64,000 nt of DNA from Oscillibacter valericigenes Sjm18-20. GTDB lineage: Bacteria > Bacillota > Clostridia > Oscillospirales > Oscillospiraceae. The DNA is taken from positions 2,728,001 to 2,792,000 of the forward strand of contig AP012044.1 in assembly GCA_000283575.1 (NCBI GenBank). Reading direction: 5' to 3'. Positions within the stretch are counted from its first letter, which is position 1. Every line of letters starts with the position of its first letter. This document shows, piece after piece, positions 34,200-43,734 of the stretch. A program made the translations under genes and the position numbers. The notes under the pieces are model-generated. The model saw nothing but the letters and a program-made list of their open reading frames with translations. It was not told the DNA's origin and ran no database searches.

Positions 34200-35105
34200 C
34201 TATTTCTTCAACTCGGATCGGATATAGCTGACAAACGCCTGCTCCGTGCGGGTAAGGCTCACGTCCTTGCGCCAGGCGAGGTAAATCCGCCGTGAAAAGC
34301 CTTTCTCATCTAAATCAAAGGTCAACAGTTTCCCGGCAGCCACATCCTCCCGGACAGACAGTTCCGACATCACCGATACGCCCATTCCCTCCGCCACGCT
34401 ACGTCGAATGGCCTCCGGATTATCCATGCAGGCCACGATTCGCAGCTCCTCTGGCAGAATGCCGCACTTTCTCCAGTAGTTCTCCGCAGCTCGGCGAGTA
34501 CCGGAGGTCTCTTCTCGGACAATAAAAAGTTCATCCAGCATATCCCGCCCGCAGACTCCCTGCGCCTTCAATGTCCGGAATCGCTCCGTGGCGGCGGTGG
34601 TCAGAACCAGCCGGTCGTCGCAAAGCATCTGATAGGTAAACGATCGCCGGTCAAGCGCGGCTCCCACTACGCCCATACGCACCTCTCCCTGGCTCATAAG
34701 GTTGTGGACCTGAGTGCTGTCGCCTCTGCGAAGAAAGAATCGACTATCGCCATGGCGTTGGAGAAAGCCGGACAGTAATCCCGGAAGCAGATATTGTGCA
34801 GGAGCTGTGGACGCGCCAACACTCAGTTCCACGCGCCGCACCGGGGACTCCGGGTCCTGAAGAAGCTGGCATCGATCCAGAATATCCCGTGCCGCGCCGT
34901 AGACCCGCCGCCCCTCCTCCGTCAGCGTCAGCTTCCGCCGCGCACCGCGCAGGATGAGCTGGACATCAAGCGCCGCCTCCAAGGTCAGGATGTGGGTGCT
35001 GATGGTGGACTGCGTCAGATAGAGTTCTTCCGCCGCTCTGGTAAAGCTTCCGTATTCCGCCGTGGCTGTAAATGCCTCCAACTGCTTCAGGTTGATCTTC
35101 AGCAT
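34200..35105 (-). CDS. LysR-family transcriptional regulator
   Basis: This 301-residue regulator has an N-terminal winged helix-turn-helix (INLKQLEAFTATAEYGSFTRAAEELYLTQSTISTHI) and a periplasmic-binding-fold effector domain from about residue 90 (VELSVGASTAPAQYLLPGLL). ATG 35105 was chosen because AGGA lies eight bases upstream; another ATG at 35111 abuts it. A strong promoter is at 35218-35247. The closest functional type is the CysB/CysL-like group, but no target is adjacent, since the upstream EamA gene is read the same way and has its own terminator. The effector is unknown. Confidence 0.9.
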   Translation of the reverse strand: MLKINLKQLEAFTATAEYGSFTRAAEELYLTQSTISTHILTLEAALDVQLILRGARRKLTLTEEGRRVYGAARDILDRCQLLQDPESPVRRVELSVGASTAPAQYLLPGLLSGFLQRHGDSRFFLRRGDSTQVHNLMSQGEVRMGVVGAALDRRSFTYQMLCDDRLVLTTAATERFRTLKAQGVCGRDMLDELFIVREETSGTRRAAENYWRKCGILPEELRIVACMDNPEAIRRSVAEGMGVSVMSELSVREDVAAGKLLTFDLDEKGFSRRIYLAWRKDVSLTRTEQAFVSYIRSELKK

Positions 35106-35217
35106 ATCCATTCCTCACAATTCCGCCTGCTGTATTCGTACGCAGGACGATCTCTCCATTGAGCCGTACCCGCAGACGGAACGTCATTCCCTTCGATGTC
35201 GAAACTCTTTGTCACTT

Positions 35218-35247
35218 ATAATAGGGTATCTCGCGTGTGACTGTCAA
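35218..35247 (-). promoter_or_regulatory. promoter of the LysR gene at 34200-35105
   Basis: On the minus strand TTGACA (35247-35242) is followed after 18 bases by TATTAT (35223-35218). It is 113 bases upstream of the start codon. Confidence 0.65.
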
Positions 35248-35378
35248 GCCCTTGACGGCAAAATTATACAGCTCGTGTCCGCAAATAGTGCTCCAACATT
35301 TGCTTTGATGTACTGCTCTGGCGGTCAAATATGCATATCTTTTCGGAACCGTCCACCTCGTCATACGTTCTATAAAAA

Positions 35379-35413
35379 AACACGCGGAGGCGCCGACGGT
35401 GCTTCCGTGTGTT
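35379..35413 (-). terminator. terminator of the EamA transporter gene
   Basis: AACACACGGA and TCCGCGTGTT pair on the minus strand (one G-T) and are followed by TTTTTTT. It lies immediately after the stop at 35421. Confidence 0.75.
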
Positions 35414-35420
35414 CCCTTTT

Positions 35421-36302
35421 TTAAGTGGTCGTTCTCTCTTCGGTCTCCTGCTTCGCAGGCTTTTCCAGATGGGACAGTGCCACAGAGGCCAACACCAGCA
35501 AACATCCGACAAATCCTCGCCACCCCAGCCTCTCGTGGAGGAATACCGCGCCCAGCAGGGCGGCGGATGCAGGATTCAGCGCGCAAAACAAGCCTGCCCG
35601 CTCCACGCTGGTGTACCGCTGAGCCACCGGCTGGAGCGTAAAACCGAATCCGGTACACACCACCGCCAGCATTAGGATTACGCCCCACTCCACGATGCCG
35701 GCTGGCAGCCGGGGCGTTTCCGTAAAAAGCGAAACAATCAACGCAAATAGGCCGACAAATCCCACTTCCAAAATTCCCATTGTCAGCGGATCATCCTGGC
35801 GGGAGAGGCGGTCCGTCAGGATAATCGAGCCAGCATAAAGCATTGCGGCAGCGAGGCAAAACCACTCCCCGGCATCGACGGAGAGCGACTCCCGTAAGGT
35901 TAGAAGCGCCACACCCGCCAGCGCCGTAGCCGCACCCAATACGGTCCGTCATCCCGGAAGACGGCGGCGCAGCACAGCCTCATAAAGCGGGACAAACACC
36001 ACGGCGGTATTTTCCAGAAAGGAAACGGTGGATGTAGGCGTAGTTTTCAGGGTAGTCAGCTCCGCCGCCATAACCATAAAAAATGAAAACCCCAGCGCCA
36101 TCCCCCGCAGGACGGTTGCTCCCCTCAAATGGAGCAACCGCTTGTAAAACAGAATCGCCAGCAACAGGAAACCCACCAGAAATCGGATCCCCAGCAGATT
36201 AAATATTCCCAGCGTCCGCAGTCCGATCTTTGTAAACAGATATGATGTGCTACGTGCCAGAATCACTCCCGCCAGCAGCGCTTCCGCTTTGCTCCTTGTC
36301 AT
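35421..36302 (-). pseudogene. EamA/DMT-family transporter split by an in-frame TGA
   Basis: ATG 36302 follows GGAGGT and begins MTRSKAEALLAGVILARSTS. Ten hydrophobic segments in two EamA repeats span 293 codons, the usual family length, in one frame. However, codon 118 is TGA (35949-35951), right after VLRRRLPG, and the frame continues RTVLGAATALAGVALLTLRE without further damage. The family exports small metabolites such as amino acids. A single nonsense mutation is the simplest explanation, or a sequencing error. It is divergent from a LysR gene that probably controlled it. Confidence 0.75.
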
Positions 36303-36413
36303 CCCGTGACCACCTCCCCGCGTTCTTGACAGAATAATAGCACGGAAGTATGCTTGCGTATTGCCAAAGTATTTCACATTTTATTTGACAATCCAGCAAA
36401 TAAGGAGGCCCCT

Positions 36414-37307
36414 ATGAATACGGAAAAATGCAGCGCCATCCTGCGTGTCCTCGAGACGGGCAGCCTGTCCGCTGCCGCGGAACAGCCGGGGTACACTCCC
36501 TCAGGCATGAGCCGCATGGTGGACTCGCTGGAAAAAGAGACAGGGTTTGCCCTTCTGACCCGCAGCCGGGGCGGCGTGACACCCACGGCCAACTGTCTCC
36601 GGCTTCTGCCGCTCTTGAAGGAATTGGCCCGGAATGGCGAGCGGTATGCCCAGCTGGCCGCGGAAATCCGGGGACTGGAAACCGGCTCCGTCACCGTGGG
36701 CACCGCCTATCCCATCTGCTACAGCTGGCTGGTGGGTCTGGTGGCGGCTTTTGGGCAGCGCCACCCCGGCATTGAGATTCAGATTCTCGAGGGAACCAGT
36801 ACCCGGCTCGCGGCCGCTCTGTCGGAACACCGGGCAGACTTTTGCATCATCAGCCGCCGGGAGGGAAATTTTCATTGGCTTCCCCTTCGCATCGACCCGA
36901 TGGTTGCATGGGTTCCGCTGGGCAGTGTCTGGGCCCAAATGGACGTATTTCCCGCAAAGGCTTTTGCCTCCGCACCCTATATCGCGACCTATCCAGGAGA
37001 GGACATCGATGCCACGAGAATGTTTACCCGGCTGGGACTGTCGCCTCATCAGTGCTTTTCTTCCACAGACAGTTACGCCACCTGCTCCATGGTAGCCGCA
37101 GGTCTCGGCGTCAGCGCCAATAACGCCCTGGTTCGCGGTACATGGACCAGTCAGATCCGGATTTTACCCCTGGACCCGCCCCAAACGGTGGAGATCGGTA
37201 TTGCAGTTTCTCCGAAGGACGAAATCTCTCCAGCTACCAAAAAGTTCTATGATTTTGCAAAAAATGAGCTGTGCGGAGATGGAGAAATGCTTTTTCATCA
37301 ATCCTGA
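36414..37307 (+). CDS. LysR-family transcriptional regulator (divergent from EamA gene)
   Basis: This 297-residue regulator starts at ATG 36414 after TAAGGAGG. The N-terminal helix-turn-helix is AILRVLETGSLSAAAEQPGYTPSGMSRMVDSLEKETG, and the substrate-binding domain begins near residue 90 (GSVTVGTAYPICYSWL). The divergent start of the EamA transporter lies 112 bases away; LysR regulators commonly control a divergent neighbour, so that is the likely target. With the transporter interrupted the regulator may be losing function. Confidence 0.9.
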   Translation: MNTEKCSAILRVLETGSLSAAAEQPGYTPSGMSRMVDSLEKETGFALLTRSRGGVTPTANCLRLLPLLKELARNGERYAQLAAEIRGLETGSVTVGTAYPICYSWLVGLVAAFGQRHPGIEIQILEGTSTRLAAALSEHRADFCIISRREGNFHWLPLRIDPMVAWVPLGSVWAQMDVFPAKAFASAPYIATYPGEDIDATRMFTRLGLSPHQCFSSTDSYATCSMVAAGLGVSANNALVRGTWTSQIRILPLDPPQTVEIGIAVSPKDEISPATKKFYDFAKNELCGDGEMLFHQS

Positions 37308-37397
37308 GTATTATTTTTTTAAAACCCCTTATATTCTATTCGATTTCGACGATGTAAATTATGAGAGAGAAGATTTTATTGTGAGGAATGCGATCAT

Positions 37398-38090
37398 ATG
37401 GTAATTTCTTCTGTGAGTAACGATACCAGTACCCTGCTCCAAAACCTGCAAGCTACCCGTGCCGCGGCCACTGCTGCAACCAGCAAAACCGAAAGCAGCG
37501 CTGAATCCTCTTCTTCCTCTGCTACTGCCCTGTATGACACGGTGGACATCAGCGAGGAAGGCTCGGCCTATGCTGACGCGCAGGAAGCGGATTCCTCCGC
37601 TTCAAGCAGCTCCGTGCGGGCTGAGAACGCCGAACTGCTCAATTCCCTGAACACGGCGGACGACTCCGGTCTGTCTTTCATCCAGCAGCAGGAGGCCGCT
37701 CTGAAGGCCAGTATCTCTGCATCTGATCTAATGGGTGAATCAGAAAGCTCCGACGACTCCGGCTCGCTTTTCTCAGACTTGACCGATCTTTTGAGCAGCT
37801 ATACCCAGGCGAATGCGAATAACACAATCCAGCGCAGCGCAGGCACTTCCGCGCTGGGGGTCGACAGCACCAACAGCACGGACAGTACAGAGGACTCCGA
37901 TTCCTCCGACACGGATGTTGACCTCTCAGATTATACGTTGGATGAGCTGCGCACGATGCTGCGTAAGGGTGAGATCACCACTGCTCAATATCTCACGGAG
38001 ATCTCATCCCGTCAGGAGGCGGAAAACGAAACCGAATCCACCGAGACTAAAACCAATACTGATGCGGCTTTGGGTGCAGTCAGCGAGTAA
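37398..38090 (+). CDS. Ser-rich acidic low-complexity protein, function unknown
   Basis: This 230-residue protein has an ATG start, a GAGGA site and its own strong terminator, so it is a real gene. It is dominated by Ser, Asp, Glu, Thr and Ala, with no signal peptide or membrane helix. Two less repetitive segments stand out: LYDTVDISEEGSAYADAQEA (about 45-64) and LDELRTMLRKGEITTAQYLT (about 178-205), the latter a likely helix pair. The composition resembles disordered regulatory or secreted chaperone-dependent proteins. I do not recognise a family. Confidence 0.7.
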   Translation: MVISSVSNDTSTLLQNLQATRAAATAATSKTESSAESSSSSATALYDTVDISEEGSAYADAQEADSSASSSSVRAENAELLNSLNTADDSGLSFIQQQEAALKASISASDLMGESESSDDSGSLFSDLTDLLSSYTQANANNTIQRSAGTSALGVDSTNSTDSTEDSDSSDTDVDLSDYTLDELRTMLRKGEITTAQYLTEISSRQEAENETESTETKTNTDAALGAVSE

Positions 38091-38107
38091 GCTTATATTT
38101 CGGATAA

Positions 38108-38151
38108 ACGCCGACCGTTCGATTATCAATCGAACGGTCGGCGTTTTTTTT
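38108..38151 (+). terminator. intrinsic terminator of the Ser-rich protein gene
   Basis: ACGCCGACCGTTCGATT and AATCGAACGGTCGGCGT form a perfect 17-bp stem with an atc loop, followed by seven T residues. Confidence 0.92.
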
Positions 38152-38159
38152 ACGGTAAA

Positions 38160-40526
38160 TTACCAAATTACGACCCGGTTCTCCGGAGCCAGCCACATTC
38201 CGTCGCTCTCTGTAATGCCAAAGGCATCGTAGAACGGCTGGAAATTCTGCAAAACCAGACTTCCCCGCAGCTTATCAGGTGCGTGGACGTCGGCCTGAGC
38301 CAGATACTGCTTCATTTCCCGGGGATAGCTGGAGCACCAGATCTCCGCCGAAGCGGTGTACAGTGCCTTGTATTCCGGCTGGGCGCGCTTTCCCTCCATC
38401 TCCGTGATGCAGGCCATGGCACCCAGGTCTGCGATGTTTTCCGACAGAGTCAGCGCCCCGTTGCAGGTAATTCCGGGAGCGGCCTCTTTTCCGTCGTACA
38501 GCTCCACGGCACGGTTGCACAGGTTTTGGAACGCGGAATAGTCCGCGGCGGTCCACCAGTCGGCGGCATTGCCATTCTCGTCGTATTTCGCCCCGTTGTT
38601 GTCAAACGCGTGGGTGATCTCGTGGGCAATCACATAGCCCACCCGGCCCAGATTCTGCTCATAGGTGGCGTTCACATCATAAAACGGCTGCTGCAAAATG
38701 GCTGCGGGGAAGGTGATGGAGTTATCGGTCCCGTCATAACAGGCATTCACAGTATCCGGTGTCATGGGCCACAGGGTCTTGTCCACGCCGTCTTTCTGAT
38801 ACTGGACCGAAAGAGTCCTCTGGGTCTTGGCGATGGATACAATGTTGTCGAAAAAGCTGCCGCCCTGGGCCACGGTCAAAAACTTCGTATCCTTCAGATC
38901 ATCCCGCCAGGTATCCGGATAGCCGATGTTCAACTTCATGGCCTCAAGCTTGTGGATGGCCTTGGCCTTGGTGGCATCCTGCATCCACGTCAGATTCTGA
39001 ATTCGTTCCTTGTAGACGGCCAGCATCTCCTTCACCATCTTCTCCACATCCGCCTTGGCCCTGGAAGAAAAATGGCGGTCCACATACGCCTCGCCCAGAT
39101 AATCGCTCATCAGCGACTGAACATACTGCGCAGCCAGCTCCTCCGCAGAAACGGACCCGGAGGAACCCATGTACGCCTGCTGAAACGCGTTGGACGCATC
39201 GGTAAACTCCTGATTCAAAAGCGCGCCGTAACTCCTGGCCAGCTCCAGCCGGCAGCAGGTTTTCAGCAGCTCCAGATGCGTCCCGTCAAAGTATGCCGCC
39301 CCGGCCTTCAGGGCCCCCACGTCCGACACCACGATTTTATCCGTCTGGGTATAGCCGGTCTGGACAAAAACCGCGCTCAGGTCCACATTTGGAAACAGCT
39401 TTTGAAGCTTTGCCATGGTATAGAGGTTATAGGTCTTATCCACATCGTAGCGCTCCTGGTTAGTGAGGGACTTGGCGGCGATGGACGCCTCCATGTCCCA
39501 GATCTGACTGGCCTGCGTTTTTGCGTCGGCCTCGGACGTCCCCACCAGCTTGAGCAGCGTGGCGACATAGGTCAAATACGCGGCCTTCTGACTGTCGGTG
39601 GCATTTTCATAGCCGCTCTGCCCCAAAGAGGGATAGAACGCGCTGAATGCCAGATCGTACACATTGCTGTCCTTGGCATCCACCGTCAGGCCGAAGCCCA
39701 GCAGCAAATCGGCGCCCAACTCCTGATAGACGAGGTTTCTGGCCGTCATCAGTTCACCCAGAGTTTTTGCATTATCCAAAGCATCCAGATAGGGCTGAAT
39801 GGGCGCGATACCTGCCTTATTGCGGGCGTCCATATTCAAAATATTGTTGTACAGCGTGGAAATTTTTTTCTCTCCCTCGGTCTTAGGGGATGCGGCAGTC
39901 TCCTTGATGATCTGTGCCACCTGCTGGTTTACCGTGATCGCCAGATCGTTAAAGCTGCCGGTTCCGGTATATCCGGTCTGAATTACGCTGGAATCCAGCG
40001 CGTTCTTATTGACCGTGGCATAGAAGTCGTCCTTCAGATTTGTTCCCTCCAGCGCATAGGTCCGCCGGATGAACAGCTCCATCTGCCGTTCCGTCACATA
40101 GCTGTTGGGGGAGAAAGTTGTCTCGCTGGTGCCCGCCACGATGCCGGTGGACAGCACGTCCTGAATATTCTCCGCCGCCCAGGAGGGCAGATCAGTGAAG
40201 TTGGCGCTGGAGTACCCGCTGCGGGCGTTATCCCCCGCGGGAGTAGGCAGATCGCCAAAGGCCCGACGCAGCATCACCAGCGCCTGAGCACGAGTGACGG
40301 ACCGCTCCTCATGGAGACTGCCGTCCGAATACCCCTGCAGAATATCGGTCTTCTTCACCCCGGGGTTGTAGTCGTCCGCCGCGGTTACCAGCATATCCGC
40401 CACCTCACCGCGGGTCAGATAATCCGGCTCCGCAGCCAGCGCCGCCTGCACCGACGTCGCCAGCATGACCGCCGTCAGCAGAACCGACGCGATCCGTTTT
40501 CTTATATTCAATCTGATTTCCTCCAT
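38160..40526 (-). CDS. secreted M13-family metallopeptidase with N-terminal SLH domains
   Basis: This protein of about 788 residues has a signal peptide (IRKRIASVLLTAVMLATSVQ), two SLH-like domains at about 30-165 (YLTRGEVADMLV, then NFTDLPSWAAENIQDVLSTG), and a neprilysin/PepO-type M13 peptidase over the rest. Zinc motifs are HEITH near 635 and ENIADLG near 693, and the C-terminal Trp is typical of M13. SLH anchoring would fix the peptidase in the cell wall facing outward. The start is ambiguous: ATG 40526, or TTG 40511 with GGAGGAA upstream. The promoter at 40568-40607 overlaps a palindrome. Confidence 0.9.
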   Translation of the reverse strand: MEEIRLNIRKRIASVLLTAVMLATSVQAALAAEPDYLTRGEVADMLVTAADDYNPGVKKTDILQGYSDGSLHEERSVTRAQALVMLRRAFGDLPTPAGDNARSGYSSANFTDLPSWAAENIQDVLSTGIVAGTSETTFSPNSYVTERQMELFIRRTYALEGTNLKDDFYATVNKNALDSSVIQTGYTGTGSFNDLAITVNQQVAQIIKETAASPKTEGEKKISTLYNNILNMDARNKAGIAPIQPYLDALDNAKTLGELMTARNLVYQELGADLLLGFGLTVDAKDSNVYDLAFSAFYPSLGQSGYENATDSQKAAYLTYVATLLKLVGTSEADAKTQASQIWDMEASIAAKSLTNQERYDVDKTYNLYTMAKLQKLFPNVDLSAVFVQTGYTQTDKIVVSDVGALKAGAAYFDGTHLELLKTCCRLELARSYGALLNQEFTDASNAFQQAYMGSSGSVSAEELAAQYVQSLMSDYLGEAYVDRHFSSRAKADVEKMVKEMLAVYKERIQNLTWMQDATKAKAIHKLEAMKLNIGYPDTWRDDLKDTKFLTVAQGGSFFDNIVSIAKTQRTLSVQYQKDGVDKTLWPMTPDTVNACYDGTDNSITFPAAILQQPFYDVNATYEQNLGRVGYVIAHEITHAFDNNGAKYDENGNAADWWTAADYSAFQNLCNRAVELYDGKEAAPGITCNGALTLSENIADLGAMACITEMEGKRAQPEYKALYTASAEIWCSSYPREMKQYLAQADVHAPDKLRGSLVLQNFQPFYDAFGITESDGMWLAPENRVVIW

Positions 40527-40567
40527 TCATCTCTCCACAGGCAGCTTCCCCTGTCTGCGCCTGCTTC

Positions 40568-40607
40568 TTGTATTGTAATACTAATACAATAATAGTGTGG
40601 TTGTCAA
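40568..40607 (-). promoter_or_regulatory. promoter with palindromic operator for the M13 peptidase gene
   Basis: On the minus strand TTGACA (40607-40602), an 18-base spacer and TAGTAT (40583-40578). The -10 lies inside TTGTATT-N8-AATACAA (40568-40589), a 7-bp inverted repeat that a repressor could occupy. Confidence 0.55.
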
Positions 40608-40751
40608 GGAAAAATTTTCCGATGCTGCCAATTGTTCAAGGCTGTCATTTTTCTGTAGCTTTATCCGAAAGTCAGCGGCTTTCGACAAATTTTGCGCCAG
40701 CTTTACTCTAAAATGAAACCCGGGTGCAAAATCCGCATCCGGGAGGAATTC

Positions 40752-40934
40752 ATGAAGAGAATTTTTCAGCTGCCCCAAGGCATTCGGGTCCTGCTGGGCG
40801 TTCTTGCGCTGCTGGCAGGGCTAATCCTGACGTGGGCGCTCTTCGGGCTGGACAGCTTCGGACTGCTGGTTCTGCTGCCCTTTGCAGCTTTTTTTATCTG
40901 GGTCAGCCCAGAGCTCTGGAGTGGTAAAAAATAG
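40752..40934 (+). CDS. small two-helix membrane protein
   Basis: This 60-residue protein starts at ATG 40752 after GGGAGGAA. Two hydrophobic helices are evident: GIRVLLGVLALLAGLILTWA and FGLLVLLPFAAFFIWV. The C-terminus is SGKK. No family was recognised. It stands alone, divergent from the M13 peptidase gene. Confidence 0.65.
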   Translation: MKRIFQLPQGIRVLLGVLALLAGLILTWALFGLDSFGLLVLLPFAAFFIWVSPELWSGKK

Positions 40935-41014
40935 GAGGTCGTGAATCAGAGATTCCGGCCACCATCACCAGCGGGCGCGGCTCGCGCCGTAAGGCAGGGA
41001 GTAACAAATTCTTG

Positions 41015-41054
41015 AAGGGCTGAGGACGCTGTTTTTTAGCTTCCTCAGCCCTTT
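41015..41054. terminator. bidirectional terminator
   Basis: AAGGGCTGAGGA and TCCTCAGCCCTT pair exactly around a 15-base loop, between the small membrane protein gene and the convergent transglutaminase-fold gene. Confidence 0.75.
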
Positions 41055-41078
41055 CACTCTCAACTTTTTTTAATACAC

Positions 41079-42467
41079 TCACAGCTCCGTAAATTTCAGG
41101 ACTTCCTTCTCCCTTTCAAACTCGTCGTACCGAAGGCCGCGGTCCTTAAGCTCCATCTCGCCCACCTGATTATCGTAGGGATCGGCCCGCCAGTGGTTCA
41201 TGGGAACATCGAAATCCGCCTGAAACGCCGTGTTGGCGGTCATGCGATAGCAGTCCAGATTGCCGAAGTAAAACCTGCGGCGCGCCTCGTTTCCCTCCCG
41301 AACGGCACCAGCCCCAAAGGACGGGTCGGCGTATAGCCAGCCATAGGGCGCGGCGTAAAACTGTGCCCAGTCATGGGCTCCGCAAAAGCCCGGCTCCGCC
41401 TTCCATCCGCTCTCCCACCGGGCGGGAACTCCCGCGCAGCGGCAAAGAGTCATGAACAGCAGCGCCATGATGCCGCAGTCGCCCACCAGATTCCGGGCGC
41501 AGTTTTCCGCAATGTTTTCCAGGCCGAAGTAGGCCCGAACATAGGAGTATTTAATGTTTTGCGTCACAAAATCATAGATCTTGCGCGCCTTTTCAAGAGG
41601 CTCGTCTATCCCTTCCGTCAGCTCTGAAACCAAGGTGCGGAGATAGGGCGTGAACAAAATATGAGGCGGCTGCTCCTCCAGAAAAAAATCCGGCCGCTCC
41701 GCGCTGTACTCCGGTCGGGTCAGATCGGTATACTGCGCGGTACGTACATAGGAGAATTCCACAGAAAACGCATGGTTTTCCTCCATACGCTCCTCCCAGA
41801 ACACCACCCGCTGGAACGCGTCCTCCGGAGAGATGTGAGTGGGCTCCGGAACGATCCGTTCGATGCGGATGTCGCTCTGCGCGCCGCAGGCACAGGGCAG
41901 CGGCAGATACGCCCGAACCAGTTTTCCCTTTTGATATACCTCGTCTTTCAGGCGCAAAGATGCGCGGCAGAGAATGCGGGCGGACATCCGCCCATTTTCC
42001 CTGAGCAGCCGCGCCGCCCGGTCCAGACGGGGCTCTCCGTTTTCCCCGGCGGCGCTGGAACCGTCCGCTCCCAGCTGCGAGGCCCCCGCCCGGGCGGCGT
42101 AAGAGGCGTCGGTCTTACAAAGGGAGTCAAAAAAGCGGTTGAAATAGTGGGGCACGCCTTGAATATAAATCCAATCAATCCGTCCCGCTTCCACCAGCGC
42201 ATCGAATTCCTCCGCTGTAAAATCTGGGGCGGCGGACTGCGCCAGAGCAATCGCCTCAGCCCGTATCAACGGATAGTCCGCCGGTAAACGGGCCATCATC
42301 TCCCGCTGGACGGTCAGGCAGCTTTTCAGTGCATTGGGTGTATTGGGCGAGTTTAAATGCCGCCGGATGGCGTGGTCCGCCCCGGCAAAGTCTCCGAAGT
42401 ATTTCAGACGCAGAACATCCTCCGGCAGGCCAATATGAAGATATTTAAAATTGTCGTTGATGCCCAT
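41079..42467 (-). CDS. transglutaminase-like domain protein
   Basis: This 462-residue, apparently cytoplasmic protein has no signal peptide. The C-terminal half carries a transglutaminase/protease-like core with the catalytic triad visible: Cys in VGDCGIMALLFMTLC, His in CGAHDWAQFY and Asp in LYADPSFGAG. The N-terminal half is mostly helical and unassigned. Such bacterial proteins often act as cysteine peptidases or amidases; the substrate here is unknown. It lies 89 bases from the DUF819 transporter gene on the same strand and may belong to the same peptide-processing group. Confidence 0.85.
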   Translation of the reverse strand: MGINDNFKYLHIGLPEDVLRLKYFGDFAGADHAIRRHLNSPNTPNALKSCLTVQREMMARLPADYPLIRAEAIALAQSAAPDFTAEEFDALVEAGRIDWIYIQGVPHYFNRFFDSLCKTDASYAARAGASQLGADGSSAAGENGEPRLDRAARLLRENGRMSARILCRASLRLKDEVYQKGKLVRAYLPLPCACGAQSDIRIERIVPEPTHISPEDAFQRVVFWEERMEENHAFSVEFSYVRTAQYTDLTRPEYSAERPDFFLEEQPPHILFTPYLRTLVSELTEGIDEPLEKARKIYDFVTQNIKYSYVRAYFGLENIAENCARNLVGDCGIMALLFMTLCRCAGVPARWESGWKAEPGFCGAHDWAQFYAAPYGWLYADPSFGAGAVREGNEARRRFYFGNLDCYRMTANTAFQADFDVPMNHWRADPYDNQVGEMELKDRGLRYDEFEREKEVLKFTEL

Positions 42468-42555
42468 GAGTCCTCCTTGTCTCCATAATTTTCACGGCCT
42501 CCTTGCTTCCGAAGAGATAAGGAGGCCGTGCCAATGTTTTCTTCAGTTTCCCGTA

Positions 42556-43734
42556 TCAGGTGAGGATTTTGAGGATGGCGCCCATGCCAAGGCCCATAAA
42601 GTTGCCGATGGCCGCGCCCAGAACCCCCATCAGAACGCCGATGCCGGCATAGGACTCATGGTAGGCGACCGCGATGATCGGCGCGGAGGCACTGCCGCCG
42701 ATATTGGCAACGGACGCTGTGGACACCATGCAAAGATCCCAGTGGAACGCCTTGGACAGCACAAACATAAGGACCACATGGATTGCAAGGATAAACAGGC
42801 CGAATACCACCCACATGGGCGCGGAGAGCAGGTCATTGAGCGGGGCCTGCGTTGCCAGCAGGGACACCACTGCGTACAGCAGGATGTTGGAGAGCTCTTC
42901 CACGGCCGGGAGCTTTCCAATGGGGGTCACCGCGCACACAAGGCCCAGCACGGTGACAAACACCGTAGTGCAGGTACCCTTTCCGAACATGTCGAGCCCG
43001 ACGGCCTCCAGACCGTTGTTCATCAACAGGCCAATCTCTTGAGAAGCCGCGGATACAATCAGCGCAAGTCCGATCAGCCAGATCCAGTCGGCGGACTTGG
43101 CCTGTTGCTTATTCTTGGCAACCTCGGCATTGGCGGCCTCAGCCACGGCATGAAGCTTGGATGTATCCGCCTTCACGGCCTTATCCCACTTGCCGGAGTA
43201 TTTGACCATAAACAGCAACAGGGCAATCCACACGGAATAGCACACCGTGTCCAGCGCCAGCGCACAGCTGTATGCGCCGGGATCGACGGGCAGCGCGTCC
43301 TGCATGGCGGCCATATTGGCCGATCCGCCCACCCAGGATGCATACAGGGAGGCCACGGCGGCCCATGTATTTGTTCCCAGCGTACCCTTGAAGATGGGAT
43401 AACCGATAATGAAGCCCACGGCCAGCGTCAAAGAGCAGCCCAGGAAAATGGCGATCATCCGCCCGGAGAGCTTTGCAAGCTTCCGGAAGTCGCAGCGCAG
43501 CAGCATCACGAAGATCATCGCGTAAAGCAGGTTGTTCTTCAACGCGCCGTATGCGGCGGAGCACTCATCCGAGGAATACAGACCCATGGTACAAAACAGC
43601 ATGTTGAGGACGTAAATCCACACCAGCGGGGGAACATAGTTAAAAATCTTCCATTTGGCGTACTTTTCCAGTGCCAGCAATCCGCCGGCCAGGAACATCA
43701 GAAACGCAATGTAAGTAAATCCGTTGGTAATCAT
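42556..43734 (-). CDS. DUF819 family membrane protein
   Basis: This 392-residue integral membrane protein has about ten hydrophobic helices. The family-typical segment SLYASWVGGSANMAAMQDAL lies near residue 130 and VSTASVANIGGSASAPIIAV near 350; the two related Gly/Ala/Ser-rich motifs suggest inverted repeats as in sodium-coupled carriers. The family has no firmly established substrate. It lies downstream of the dipeptide epimerase and PepV genes, and relatives elsewhere also neighbour dipeptide epimerases, so uptake of cell-wall dipeptides is a reasonable inference. Confidence 0.88.
   Translation of the reverse strand: MITNGFTYIAFLMFLAGGLLALEKYAKWKIFNYVPPLVWIYVLNMLFCTMGLYSSDECSAAYGALKNNLLYAMIFVMLLRCDFRKLAKLSGRMIAIFLGCSLTLAVGFIIGYPIFKGTLGTNTWAAVASLYASWVGGSANMAAMQDALPVDPGAYSCALALDTVCYSVWIALLLFMVKYSGKWDKAVKADTSKLHAVAEAANAEVAKNKQQAKSADWIWLIGLALIVSAASQEIGLLMNNGLEAVGLDMFGKGTCTTVFVTVLGLVCAVTPIGKLPAVEELSNILLYAVVSLLATQAPLNDLLSAPMWVVFGLFILAIHVVLMFVLSKAFHWDLCMVSTASVANIGGSASAPIIAVAYHESYAGIGVLMGVLGAAIGNFMGLGMGAILKILT

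Noticed and set aside
17030-36302. Genome-wide reassignment of TGA to an amino acid
   Set aside because: Many intact genes here end in TGA at the expected place (kinase, nfnA, tsaE), and Trp is encoded by TGG, so the two internal TGAs are better seen as mutations.
38283-40592. 769-codon frame on the plus strand opposite the M13 peptidase gene
   Set aside because: It lies fully antisense to a gene with clear catalytic motifs; its product has low complexity and no family. GC-rich codon use opens such frames.
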